Source: Angiostrongylus vasorum (Eukaryota; Nematoda; Chromadorea; Rhabditida; Metastrongylidae). From it: DNA of 64,000 bases. The DNA is taken from NCBI GenBank assembly GCA_018806985.1, contig JADANN010000364.1:2170001-2234000 (forward strand), given 5' to 3'. Position numbers and translations under genes: made by a program. The notes beneath the pieces were generated by a model. The model saw only the letters and a list, made by a program, of their open reading frames with translations. It did no database searches and was not told the origin of the DNA. This document shows, in pieces, positions 47,345 to 58,659 of the stretch; positions within the stretch are counted from its first letter, which is position 1; every line of letters starts with the position of its first letter.

Positions 47345-47637
47345 ATCGTAAATGTCCAAAGGACATGTGTAGCATAGTGGTTAGAGGTGCCCTGAAATAC
47401 ACGTGCGTTCAGTCCCACGCCCTAGGCTCACCAAATTTTCCATTCTTCCGGGGTCGGCAAACTGGTACCAGATCTGTATGGTAAAACAGCAGCACTGAGA
47501 CTCCATACACTGGTAGTCACTGCAAGTCACTGCATACGCCAGATATGCAGTCAACCACCTCTAATGGTGCTTGAAGAAATCGAATACATGACACAACCCT
47601 CAGGGGATCGATCAGCGCTGAAGGCTTTATCTTTTTA
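47345..47637 (+). repeat. tRNA-derived SINE family A, copy 11
   Basis: acatgtgtagcatagtggttagagg head, gttcagtcccacg at the B-box position, ttccggggtcggcaaactgg, and a long tail to gatcagcgctgaaggc. Confidence 0.85.
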
Positions 47638-47787
47638 ATGTCCAAGCGTTGTTCAGAGACCGTGTTGAAGTGAATACGAAGCTCCAGAGACTCCTTTACT
47701 ATTGTATGTTCCTACTAAAGGACCTCACCGAATTATAAAAGTGTTTAAGTAGCGATATCTCGTCGTCCTAGCCAAAGTGATTAGCTC

Positions 47788-48219
47788 ATGCTTAATCTCC
47801 TTAACTTGTATAATGGGTACAACGGTAAATACTCGTGCGTCATAAGCGCATATCGCTGCTATGACCCCTCACGATTTTGGCAATTTATGACAACCCTAAT
47901 AGGAAATCGGTTGGGATCTGGAATATTGGGCGCTTTATCGTTACCTTTTTGGGGTAATCTACCGAAAGTTGGAAAGTTGTTTATTGGACGCTGTCTTGTC
48001 GGATGCAATAACTTCTATACGCTTCTCCGACGCTTTGCTGCAGGCTTATGGTCGAAGCGGTTTGTAGGGTTCAATCTGCTTACATGCAATACAGAAGGCA
48101 TGTATCGATACTCCAGAGTAGTCAATCCTTACCCACCACCTACGGATGTGCCATATAGTCTTGTGATTACCCAGTTGAGGATTACTCAGTGGGAAAGATC
48201 AGTGGGAGGTTTTGTGTAG
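47788..48219 (+). other. 143-codon open frame, uncertain
   Basis: ATG-initiated plus-strand frame with aromatic and Gly-rich content (NRLGSGILGALSLPFWGNL). No splice sites, no neighbours in phase and no family match, so it is more likely a chance frame than a gene. Confidence 0.2.
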
Positions 48220-48859
48220 TATTGAGAAACCGTATCACACAATCGTAGTACACCTCTATATGCTGCATATTTTGCTTAAAATGTTATAGAACCGCCTATC
48301 AACGGTTCAAAATATTTTTTACAAGTTTTGGTGAACGAAAAGGCTGTGATGTCGAATCGTGAATTTAAAGTCGTTATAACAAGACTGGCATAACTCTAAC
48401 AACATCTGACGCACAACTATCAAATGTGTGTAATGCCGGATAGGACAGCGCCTAACTTCACCTCGGCTGTTCAAAAAGTAGAACTCTGCCGCGAATAAAA
48501 CGTAGCAAAGAATGAACAATACTGTTTTCGAGAAGAGGCGATAGTTTCTTGCTAGCTAGAGGAATTTAGAGGTTGAGAACATCACAGAGTTAGAGGTATG
48601 CATATTGTCATTTACTACACACAACTACGGTCCACCATCCAACCAATCGCATTGCTGTCTGCATCTGAGAGCGTTTTGCAGCTAATATGGAATCGATTTC
48701 TGCATTTATTTCGTACAGTATAGAAATTAAAGGACTGAGTTATTAGTTAAATATTGGGCTTTGTACGGCGTACATGATTCACGATATAGATTTTCTAAAA
48801 AACTCCTGATAATTAAAATCAGTCGACAATTAGTCAATAGCAACTGTCTTATATAAAAG

Positions 48860-49060
48860 AGCCCTGCCAGGAGAGCTCGCCTTATTCAAGCGGTGCTCCA
48901 CTAAAGAAGATCCCACATGGTACGGCGACGAACACACCAAATCGAGAAGATGAACGACTGTGGACCATCGACTTGGATCAACCGCTCTGAGGAAGACGAA
49001 GACGTTGAAACGTTAGCGGAACAAAAGTTGTGTAACAACCTCGTGTAAGCTGAATAATCC
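48860..49060 (+). mobile_element. pLTR-like fragment with hammerhead-type core
   Basis: Contains tgtggaccatcgacttggatcaac, then at 48987-49011 CTGAGGA, a GACG...CGTT stem, GAAAC and GTTAGC, ending ctcgtgtaagct. Same family as 40022-40330. Confidence 0.6.
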
Positions 49061-49199
49061 GAAGAAATTCATCGAATCGGTTTAGTATTGCTGATAATCC
49101 TCGATAACTAGGCGGCTAAAACTTGACGCAATCGTAGAAGAGACTTTGCTCTACCACTGCAAGTAATGTGTAGCTTATCTCAAACTTTATTTTCATCTT

Positions 49200-49652
49200 A
49201 ACTCTATTTAAAATTCAAGTCTTCAGGGAAACCCAACTCTAATCGTGGTAAACTAGCCGGAATACGAAGCTCTGACCTTCGATTTCTGTCACATTTTCGA
49301 GATCCAGTAGAATATACATCGATAGCGAAACATAGATGGGCCGGTCACATAATGAGAAGAAAGGACGACAGATGGACGAGAAAAAACAGTAGAGTGGACT
49401 CCAAGAGAATGCAAACGTCCCCCAGGACGACCACGTACACGTTGGGCGGACGTGTTCGTAAACAAAGTTAATCAGCTGTACCAGCAGCTGCAGTTGTTTT
49501 ACAGATCACAGTACGAGAGTCGCAACCGATACCATGCTCGAACAAGACCACCACCATGGACTACGATTGCGAGAGAAAGGAACGAATAGCATATGTGCTG
49601 GGGTCCGCACAGCTCGTGAATACGGACCGTCCAAGTACCCAAGTAAGTAAGT
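49200..49652 (+). pseudogene. RTE-type non-LTR remnant with intact 3' tail
   Basis: The plus strand encodes, with one frameshift near 49382, AGIRSSDLRFL, then HRWAGHIMRRKDDRWTRK and ECKRPPGRPRTRWADVF, ending RPPPWTTIARERNE and a stop. This is the standard C-terminus of nematode RTE-like elements. After the stop comes gctggggtccgcacagctcg, gaatacggaccgtccaagta and repeated agta. That tail matches the ends of repeats B and C. Confidence 0.88.
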
Positions 49653-49825
49653 AATCGTGGCAAACTAAGCTTCTTGTCGACGAATATTTCTTGGTTCCCA
49701 TATTTTTTACTTCAGTTAATAGGGTTCAGTAAGGGGTGAGATCTGCCTCTTGAAAAAGCAACGGTTTTCGGGTAATTATGAGTCGGAAGAGAGGATAAAT
49801 CATAACATACATAAGAGGATAAAGG

Positions 49826-50090
49826 ATAAAAGAATAAAGCCCGGCGTTGATCAATCCCCTGATGGAAGCGTCATGCATTCGATTTCATTAAGGATCGTTT
49901 GGAGCTGACTGAATGCATGGCTTTTACAGTGACTCGCGGTGTCCTACCGATGCATCGAGCCAGTGCTGCTATCCTCCCAGACAAGTCTGGCACCAATTTG
50001 CCGATCCCGGAGGGATGGAAAGCTTGGTGGGCCATGGGCGCGGGAATCGATTCCACCCTGACCACCGCGCCAAAGACACCCACATAAGAG
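49826..50090 (-). repeat. tRNA-derived SINE family A, copy 12
   Basis: Reversed A element with gcccggcgttgatcaatccc, cagtgactcgcggtg, acaagtctggcaccaatttgcc and ggcgcgggaatcgatt. Several spurious 60-97 residue frames come from it. Confidence 0.85.
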
Positions 50091-50834
50091 GCATGGGTAC
50101 AGAATGAAGTTATAGCGAATGCGGTAAAAAAATTTATAGGCGTTGCCTACGCGCAGGCGATAAGAAGTTGAGTGGTAGTGGTAAATTGTGCTCACAAGGT
50201 GGCCATACCCACAAAATTTAGTTGAGTGAATCCTCAATAACTAGTGATGTGACGCACTATGTAATGATACAGCCCTTGTACGGTTTGCTCGATGAAGAAG
50301 GATATCTCTGTACCGATTGGCACGCAGGCCTATCTTTGGCTGTTACCCAGCTGAAGAGGGGACAGTGGACAGCACAACAAAATCATAGCGTTATTATACT
50401 GCTGAAATGGAAGGATAAGGTGACGATCACTATGGCGTACACAGTTAACGATTACGACGTAATCTTCTTGCACATCTCATAAAGACCGCAAGTTAGTAAA
50501 ATTGGAACACGGTTGATTATTCGTGGACAGGAGCGACCAGATAGGGCTACGTATAGTCTCTTCGTCAATCTGATTACTCAAATGTGAGCTGAGATATGCA
50601 TGTTGAAAGACGTAACTGCGTTCATGAACGCACGGATTTTTTCCGAAGACCTCCAGCGATCTCTTTTTTCCTTCATCTTTACTTTTGATACCCACTTCTA
50701 CACCGATTCCATCGACCTCACTCATTGTTATGGACTTCCTTGTTCATCAGTATGGATTAATTCTTCTGGTCAGAAATTGAATTTTAACAACCAAGTTATA
50801 TTTCATGAGCGACTTTCCTTTAACCTCGGCATGA

Positions 50835-51235
50835 CTAAACAACATGTACATTCTTTCTTTTTAAAAAACTTATACACGGTTGATAAGTAGCGTTCATTTT
50901 CGGCTGACGTTTCGACGGTTTCGTCTTCATGAGAGCCTTTGATCCGGGTCGATGGTCCACAGTTGTTAGCGTTCTCAAGGTGCTGGTGTCTACGTTTTCG
51001 TATCGAGCCGTATGTGGAGCATCTCTCTCGAATGAGGCATACTCACTTGGCGATGCCTTCTTTCTCCACTTTTTTTTTATTATATCGATGCCCAAAACTC
51101 TCGACAACTGTGGACCATTGACTCGGATCACCGGTTCTGATGAAGACGAAACCCTTGGAACGTTAGCAGAAAACAAACATTATTTATTAACCTCGTATAA
51201 GCTTATCAAAGAAAGAATACATATTGATTAGCGAG
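50835..51235. mobile_element. Inverted pLTR-like element with a ribozyme-like core at each end
   Basis: The left end carries a minus-strand core (50909-50933, G5 of CTGATGA changed to C) and the right end a plus-strand core (51137-51160, GGAAC in place of GAAAC). The outer borders acttatacacggttgata and ctcgtataagcttatcaaag are inverted partners. The frames across it have no protein features. Confidence 0.65.
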
Positions 51236-51792
51236 GTTATAGTTTAGATAGACTAGCCTTCCGCCAGTAAATGCCACGTACTATGCATAAGTACGGGCTC
51301 TAATTCTTCAAATTATACTCAAGGGGTGGTATGTCTGCTGAATTTTGGTGTATAGTAGTAGCTGCCCTTCTATAAGTGAAGGTGTGTCGCAGTGTACTGA
51401 AGAAGCTAATGAACGATATGCTGCGCCAACGAACGCATCCCTACACCAACAGTTCGGTAATGAGTCTTTCCTTGGCTCCAGAGAGAATCCATCTTCATTT
51501 TAACGACAGCTGTAGAAAAAAACAAGGAACGACTTCACAAACAAGTCATCCACCGCAAGTTGAAGAGAGAACAGGGATAGTCCAGCAAAATCAGAGCTGT
51601 ATAACGTTGCCAAGATTTTTTACTGTAAAAAAAGGCATTATTACCATATCCGCAGTTCATGACGCAATCTTCTCCCAACTCATCAAACCGCAGATTGTTG
51701 AAAACGAGATTGTTTGATGCAGAGATGGATTATGAGTTATATGTAAAGATGTTAACTGTATGTGCTACATTTATACATAGTACGTATAAATT

Positions 51793-52152
51793 GTAGATAG
51801 GGGGTAGATAGTGCAGTGGTAGCGTTGCCGTTCATCACAAGCATTGTGCTGGTTCGACTCCGTAACGGATTCACCAAGCTTCGTATCCCTACGGGGTCGA
51901 GAAACTGGTATCGTACTCGTCTGGTCCCATCTGACTCCCTCTAATGAGCGTGAGAATGCCTTAGCTCGGCAATCTCCGAGACTGCAGAGAGAATTTACTC
52001 GCCCAGGACTCAATCACATTCATAAAGAAAACGGAGATATTCAGCCAACAGCCGCATCTAAACGGGAAAAAGTTTGAAGAGGCTCATGAGTGGTAAATGC
52101 GAGGAAACGAATCGAATGAAAGAAGTGCTGGAATCCGCACAGTATATGTGAT
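51793..52152 (+). repeat. tRNA-derived SINE family C, copy 9 (promoter well preserved)
   Basis: ggtagatagtgcagtggtagcg (A box), tgctggttcgactccg (consensus-like B box), acggggtcgagaaactgg, and an end gcgaggaaacgaatcgaatg then gaagtgctggaatccgcac. Confidence 0.9.
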
Positions 52153-52169
52153 AATCAGTCAGGTAAAAT

Positions 52170-52456
52170 ATAAAGGATAAAGAGGATAAAGCTCTCGGCG
52201 TTGATAAATACCTGAGAAATGCGTCATGCATTCGACTTCATTAAGTATCGCTGAAGGTGACTGAGTGCATATCTGGCGTTTAGAATGATTCGCGGTGGCC
52301 TATCGATGTATCGAGCCAGTTCTACTATCCTCCCAGATAAGTCTGGTACCACTTTGCCAACCACGGAGGGATGGAGGGCTTGGTGAGACTGGGGGTGCAG
52401 GGATCGACCCCATTTGTATTGCAAGGCGCCTCCGATAACTGCGCTACACGCCCCCA
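52170..52456 (-). repeat. tRNA-derived SINE family A, copy 13
   Basis: Reversed A element with aaagctctcggcgttgataa, agaatgattcgcggtgg, ccagataagtctggtacc and tgcgctacacgcccc at the promoter end. It starts within 20 bp of the end of SINE C copy 9. Confidence 0.88.
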
Positions 52457-52849
52457 AGTAAAATATCGAGAACAAAATAAGTTCTAAATTGTAAGGTTAT
52501 GAAATAGATATGAAATAAAAAAAGACAATAACACTTGATACGTGTTTCGAAAGACATACCGTACTAAAACACACTAATGGATGCTTGTGAGGATCGAGCC
52601 ACTCAGAAGAAGTCTTCTTAATGATTTCGCTGCTCAAGTAGAGGCATTCCTCTGCACATTCACCTACCGCAGCCACATACTTTCTTCAACAGCGAAAACA
52701 TCTGGCGTGATTTGTCTTGAAATCCCAGAGCCCCTATTTCGTGGGGTTCCCAGGTCTTCACTAAAGGCAGTTGTCCACCAATATATTGTCTTTAATTAAT
52801 AAGGTGACACAAGGATGTTAGCAAAGATTTATTCCTCTGACGTTTCCAT

Positions 52850-53145
52850 AAGGGCGCGCGTGGCGCAGTGATCGAAGGCGCCCTGCAATAATGCTCGGGA
52901 TCGATCCATGTGGCCCTGGATCACCAAGCCTTCCATCCTTTCGGAGTCGGTAAAGTAGTATCAAACTTGTCCGGGAGGATAGCAGCACTGGCTCAATACA
53001 TCGGTAGGCCACCACGAGTCATTGTAAAAGCCAGATAAGCATTCAATCACTCCATCGATGCTTAATGACGTCGAATCCATGACGCGTTTCTCAGGTGAAG
53101 TCGGATGCATGGCGCATTGATCAACGCCGAGAGCTTTATCCTTTT
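52850..53145 (+). repeat. tRNA-derived SINE family A, copy 14
   Basis: gggcgcgcgtggcgcagtgatcg head, cgggatcgatccatg B-box region, gccaccacgagtcattg, and a partly duplicated tail (two catggcgc/catgacgc segments). Confidence 0.85.
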
Positions 53146-53199
53146 TATCGTTGTCAACATTTCGACGTTTTCGTTTCCTTCAGAGCCGATGGTCTCCTA

Positions 53200-54320
53200 G
53201 TGGCCTAGCATTTACAATAACGGTTTGCGGCTTTGTAACTCATATTCTTGTAGAGGGTAGCTTTCTTTATGGATTGTTGAAACCAATTTCTAAATATTCG
53301 AGTGTATTAATGCGACCACGATGGGGTCAGTTTAGGGTTAGGCGGGGGTCAGGCGGTGGTGGTCAAAGTACAATGTGCATAGTATGCACCCATTCATCGT
53401 TGGATACGCGAATGTACACATCAGTTTCCAAATTTTCCGTCATCTTCGTAAGACTCGATAGTTTCGCAATCCGGTTTTCTTCATCAATTGTCCTTTCTTT
53501 CTGGATCTATTCCGGAGAAATAAGGAATTCCATGCATTGTATACCATTCCCAAAAGGAGTCATGACGTTTTTCGTCATCAACGTTCGCTAATTCACACAG
53601 CTTGAAAGGCTTCAAACGGAAGTGTTGACCGAAGAAAGAAAAAACTCTTGGCCCTTAAGTGATATATCATTTTTTTAAATATATAAGGTGTAAATGGGCA
53701 TTTTTACGTAACCACTTGCAAGTCGGGGGCCACGTAGTGGGTTCTGGTCGTTCCGCGAAAACGAGCAGCACCAGGAACTGTGCCATTTCCCACTGTTTCT
53801 TAACCTTGTGCCACAGAATTATGCTGAAATCTAACTAGAAATGCAGAACTTCCTTTAAATCCAGTCGTTCTGTGGGTAGAGGATCGGATCCACCTCTATG
53901 CTTTGCAGTCGAACTTTCGGGAACACCGGATAACCTCCAGGGTGCTTCTGGGTACTGGTGATCTTCATTCCAACAAGGATTTGAGTAAATGTGGGAAAAG
54001 TGGGATGTTTCCAAAGAAAGTTGTGTTACCCATTCCATCACTTACAGCTTAAAAAGGGCGTAAAGTTTCATTCCATCCTTACATTGTCCAAATGGTCACT
54101 TTCTAAGGCATGTACTAAACGCTTCATCTGCTTTGTCATTGATATAAAATAGCGATAGTTATTCTTTATCTTTCTAACATCTCCATCTTTTTATCTAACG
54201 CATTCCTTTAGATGATTCGCCATTGTGCAAAGAGCGTATATTCAATGCGTGGTGCAATCTTCTCTTCAGTTCCTGTCAGGTAAGTTCTTTACGTTCATCT
54301 AAGTATGCTAGTTGTTCTAT
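53200..54320. other. No clear gene
   Basis: A 146-codon plus-strand frame covers part of this region (53151-53591) but begins in the SINE tail and shows no domain or splice support. A degraded hammerhead-like core is visible on the minus strand near 53160-53185. The rest is unassigned. Confidence 0.35.
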
Positions 54321-54327
54321 ATTACTT

Positions 54328-54690
54328 ACTTGGATACTTAGATGGTCCATCTTCACTGGTTGTGCGGATCCTAGGATAATATCTGTTGTTTCGGAGTTTT
54401 GCTGGCTTAGCAATTGCTGATCCCTGGAGTCCCGAGGTCAGCCTGGCCAAAGTTTGCCCCAGGTTGCTTGTGGATCGGGGGGAGTTTTGCCACTGTACGA
54501 CTAGTTTGATACCAGGACGGTGGTGGATCCTGGTATTGGTTTACTCTTAGCTGGGCTTCCCAGTCGAAACGCCGGACTGCTCAGCTTGGGAGACCCTGCC
54601 AAGGGATGAATCTCGCCGCTGTACATCGCAGCCCGACACCCGGGAACACCTCCCAGTCACGATGAGGCAGTAGACCGTTAGGAGGAATTA
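54328..54690 (-). repeat. Dispersed repeat B, copy 6
   Basis: Reversed B element from tacttagatggtccatcttc to gatgaggcagtagaccgtta, with a small internal deletion relative to copy 5. Confidence 0.85.
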
Positions 54691-54694
54691 TTTT

Positions 54695-55470
54695 ATATTA
54701 CCATAGGAAACCAATAGAACAAGGTTGCACGAGATTACTGGACTCAAAATATGTCTTCGAGACGTTTTCTCATGATTTCAGTCTCCATCAGAATGTGTCA
54801 GGACTAAGAATGTGAAGACCAGTAGTGACCTTGCACTGCTCTTACTCCAAAGAATTGTCGTCAATTCATGGGATACTTGAATGGGGAACCACCAACATTA
54901 GTTTGTGCTACTGTCTTTGAGGGATATCTCTGAAAACATTACTGTGAACCGCCCATTTTGATGCACTCATGTCCGTTTTCCGTCCTACTTTCATTTCATT
55001 GCCCTACATGTTTAGAGTCAGAGGCACTAATGAGCTTAGGAGACCTTTGCAGAAATGTTTTCTTAGATTATTTAGCGTACATAAGGTTGTTACAAAGACT
55101 TTATTGCGGCTAGCATTTCGGTGACTTCACCTTCTTCGCAGCCACAGTGATTCAAGTCAATCGTCAACAGCCATCCATTTTTCCGATGTGGGTCGTCGTG
55201 GTCACATCGAAGCGAATCCAGAAGAGCATCGCTCTAATGGAGTAACCTTACTCAACAGTGGCCCTCTATCCAGGACAGTTGTTGACTGATTATCGAACGA
55301 TGACGATTCCTTTTCATGAAGACAATTCATCCAGCAGCAGCCGTAGCAGCCTCTTGTAAGCTCAATAATCTAAGAAAATATTGATTATTCATTCATTTCA
55401 TTCATATTTATTCATGCTAAGGGTCAAGTGAAACTAGGTTCTCGATAACTTTCTAGTACTACTTCCTATC
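54695..55470. other. Upstream region of ECI2 with a pLTR-like remnant
   Basis: Bases 55080-55380 resemble the pLTR-like family (gcggctagcatttcggtgac, ttcaccttcttcgcagcc, cttgtaagctcaataatc), so the ECI2 promoter region contains retroelement-derived DNA. No specific promoter motif was recognised. Confidence 0.45.
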
Positions 55471-55478
55471 ACGGCGCT

Positions 55479-58400
55479 ATGCAGAAGCAGCAGAGTGGCA
55501 GAACGTTTTCAATAATTGTGCCAGAGTTTTCAACAACTTCTAGGGCATTTGCATCCAATCAAGAACTTTTTGAAAAAGCTCAGGCAAATTTAAAGACGCT
55601 TGCTGAAGAGCCGGATGTTGACGTCAAACTGCAGATTTATGCACTTTTTAAGCAGGTGCTGCTTTTAGTCAGTTTCATTTTGTGCTCCCTTTAGAACCAC
55701 TTTGACATATGATGTCGCTTCTAGGCAACCACTGGGGATGTTCAGGGAAATCGACCAGGAATGATGGATTTTGCAGGTAGAGCAAAATATGACGCGTGGG
55801 CTAAAGTTAAAGGGATCTCGAAGGTAGATTCGATTGAATGTGTTGTTTGAGCAGTTTTGTTTATTCTCTATGGAGTGTTTTTGTTTATTAGGAAGAAGCA
55901 CAATTGAAATATGCAAGCCTAGTTGATTCCTTGCTAGGTGAGCAGCAACCTGTGGCGACATCAGCCAGTGAAACTCCGATGGGTTTGAAGGCTGTTGATG
56001 GACTAGATGTGCGGTATTTCGCTTTACTTCTCCTTGCTTTCCTTTTTTAACGGAATGCGAATTAAATAAATGTCTTCCCAATGCATGATAAAGCACTAAT
56101 AAGTGATAAAAGGAATAAAACGATAAAGCTGTCGGCATTGATCGATCCCTCAGGAATGAGCCATGCCTTCGACTTCACTAAGCATCGTTGGAGGTGATTG
56201 AATGCATATCTGGCCTTTACAATGACTCGCGTTGACCTGCCGACCTACTGAGCCAGTGTATCTTCCCAGACATGCTATCCTCCCAGACAAGTCTGGTACC
56301 AATTTGCCGACCCCGGAATGATGGAAGGCTTGGTGAGCCTTGGGCCCGGGGATCGATCTCATGTGTATTGCAGGACGCTCCCAACCGCTGTGCTACAAAT
56401 AGAAAGAGATATTTCTTGTTTAGTATATTAAATAGTGCGACCGATCAGAACAGCCATTTAAACGGCAGAAGAATGCTTAAACAAACTTCATAACCGAAAA
56501 AAGTCCCGGTTCGTTTATTTGTACGAAAGACATCCCAGAGGATTTAAGGCATGTTTAACCTTTATTTACTGTCTATGGTTATTTTTTGTTTTTCGCAACG
56601 GGGTACGACGTGAAATAGAACCACAATGATGTAGAGGAATTTGCAAAACTCGGAACTCCAGCTGAGCTTCGAACTCGCGACTACTCTCCGGGGGGTTACC
56701 TGTTGCCCACTGTACCACCGAGTTCCCTTCTTTTCCTTTTTCTCAGGCACTTCTTTGCCCTAACGGTGCTATCAGCAATCAGCCATCATCGAGGATCATC
56801 TGTAGAGCACAAATTGGCATTGAATCAAGTTTAACTGGAGCTGCAGTCCAAATCACAATGTTTAGATTCCTTTTACTGCCTATTGCTATTTTTTATGACA
56901 CGTCATTACATGAACCACAGACGCAGTTTAAATATAAGATAGTTTCTTACTAGGTATCGGTGGAAGGAAAAGCCTTTAAAATTCGTCTTAATCGTCCGAA
57001 GAAGTTCAATGCTCTTACTCTGGACATGTACAATGGTATTGTGGAAGCCTTGGAAGCTTCAAACAAAGACAAGTCAACCGCTGTTACGGTCATAACAGGT
57101 ACTGGAGATTATTTCTGCTCTGGGAATGACCTCAGTAACTTTGCGAAAGCTGCATCGGCCAGTAAAGAAGAGATTAAAGAAATGGCTGAAACGGCAGCTG
57201 ATATACTAAGACGGTATATCCAGGTAGTTCTAATAAACCTAATTTAAATTGCTGAATATGTTGAACATATAATCTGTCCATAGAACTCTATAGAAATTTC
57301 GAATTGGCGTGATTGTTTGGTCCCATCGAACTTTAGTGAATGAATGTTATAGGCTTACATTGACCATGAGAAACCTCTCCTCTGTTTGATTAATGGTCCA
57401 GCGGTCGGAATCGCTGTCACCGTCCTTCCTCTTTTTGAATATGTTCTCGCGACGGATAAGGTATGGTCAGGGGTTCGCAAAAAGAATGTAGTCACTTTTT
57501 TTACTTCCTGTTCTTTTTAGTTGCAGGTATGATGTGAAATGTTGTATATTAATGTAATATTAAAGACAGAGATATTTGCAAAACTCCCGACTGCTGGTGT
57601 CTTCGTTGTGGGACGAACGCACCGTCACCCATTCCGGGGGCTAATGCGTTCACCAACTCACCATGCGGGTCCTTCATTTCGCCCTTCTCTCAGAGATCGA
57701 AACGGTGGACCCGCATGGTGTGGCGGTGAACGCGTTGGCCCTCTGAGAGGGTAATAGCGAGTTTGTTCCACACCGCAGACACCAGCGTTCCGGAGTTTTG
57801 CATATATTTCAGCATCATTATGGTTATGTTTAGCACAACACCCTGCTGTTAAAAAAGGAGGAGGCAGTAGATGAAAACTACTACATTGTGATTAAAGGCA
57901 GATTATACACCTTCCTGTGTGACTTCCTTTAATCTAGTGTACATTCCACACTCCATTCTCAACTTTGGGCCAGTCTCCTGAAGGAGCTTCGTCCTATACG
58001 TTCCCAATCCTTATGGGTCAGCTGAAAGCGGCAGAGGTGTGTATTTTGAAGTAAAAAAAAGTATGTTTCTTTAAAACTTTTGTACTCTTCAGATTTTACA
58101 TTAACATTATGAAAAGTTGCTGTTTACTTAGTTCTTGATTCTCAACAAAAGACTTTCGGCGCAAGAAGCATTCGACAGAGGACTTGTAAATGAGGTTAAT
58201 TGGAATTTGAGAAGATTTCTTTTTAAACTAGATAGATTCTTGTGTGGGTGCGATTGTATTTCATCACTTTCTAGGTTATACCCCACCATGAGTTCGAAAC
58301 AAGAGCTGCTACTGTCGTGAAGCAACATTCGTCTCTTCCACCAGAGAGCCTTCGTGTTAACAAAATGCTTCTGCGATCGTTCCACAGAGAAATGCTTACA

Positions 58401-58617
58401 AAAGTGAACGAAGTTGGTTCTGTTTTTAACCCTGCGTATGCAACTTTCTTTCCTTTTCCTTTCTTCTTTTTTTCCTTTGCTTCGATTTTTTGGTAGAATT
58501 CCTATATAAAAAGAAGTCTCTTGTTTGTAGGCTGAGTGCAAAACTATCTGTGAACGTTGGCAGTCGAAGGAGTGCGCGTCTGCTATCGCGGCCTTTCTTA
58601 GCCGCTCCAAACCGTAG
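55479..58617 (+). CDS. ACBP-domain enoyl-CoA delta isomerase (ECI2-like)
   Basis: The enzyme shifts 3-enoyl-CoA to 2-trans-enoyl-CoA during oxidation of unsaturated fatty acids in peroxisomes or mitochondria (family knowledge). Exons: 55479-55655, 55725-55823, 55892-56008, 56954-57223, 57353-57460, 57938-58036, 58132-58194, 58275-58412, 58531-58617, about 385 residues (human ECI2 394). Residues about 27-110 form an acyl-CoA-binding domain ([27 protein letters not shown]). The rest is a crotonase fold with RPKKFNALT, the oxyanion-hole segments CSGNDLSNF and [11 protein letters not shown], and [14 protein letters not shown], whose Glu is the expected catalytic residue. The N-terminus (STTSRAFAS) could be a targeting peptide. 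The C-terminus is SKP and not a classic SKL peroxisomal signal. The exon 3 donor (GAT/gtgcgg) is weak and was set by frame, so a missed small exon is possible. Intron 3 holds a SINE A and intron 5 a MITE D. Confidence 0.93.
56110..56400 (-). repeat. tRNA-derived SINE family A, copy 15, in ECI2 intron 3
   Basis: Reversed A element with aaagctgtcggcattgatcg, cttcgacttcactaagc, tacaatgactcgcg and gcgctgtgctac-like promoter end. It contains an internal duplication around the gctatcctcccagacaagtc segment. Confidence 0.85.
56652..56726 (-). other. tRNA-like segment in ECI2 intron 3
   Basis: A 75-nt interval is bounded by a perfect 7-bp GGAACTC/GAGTTCC pair, and on the minus strand contains cggtggtacagtgggcaac (D-arm/A-box-like) and gcgagttcgaagctc (T-arm/B-box-like). 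The anticodon arm does not fold well, so it is probably the tRNA-like head of a SINE and not a tRNA gene. Confidence 0.4.
57562..57828. repeat. Foldback MITE family D, full copy 6, in ECI2 intron 5
   Basis: Starts agagatatttgcaaaactc and ends gagttttgcatatatttcagc. The two halves pair over most of their length (catgcgggtcc / ggacccgcatg around a short loop at about 57690-57710), so the whole element can form one hairpin. Confidence 0.9.
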
Positions 58618-58646
58618 CCACCTTTGATTAATTATTTCATCTGGTA

Positions 58647-58652
58647 AATAAA
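58647..58652 (+). promoter_or_regulatory. Probable ECI2 poly(A) signal
   Basis: AATAAA 30 bp downstream of the ECI2 stop codon. Confidence 0.75.
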
Positions 58653-58659
58653 ATATGTA

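Noticed and set aside
50222..50482. 86-codon plus-strand frame
   Set aside because: No splice signals, no family resemblance, and located in repeat-dense DNA between two SINE/pLTR elements.
58128..58610. 160-codon minus-strand frame
   Set aside because: It is the antisense of ECI2 exons 7-9 and their introns. The plus-strand reading has homology and splice signals, the minus does not.
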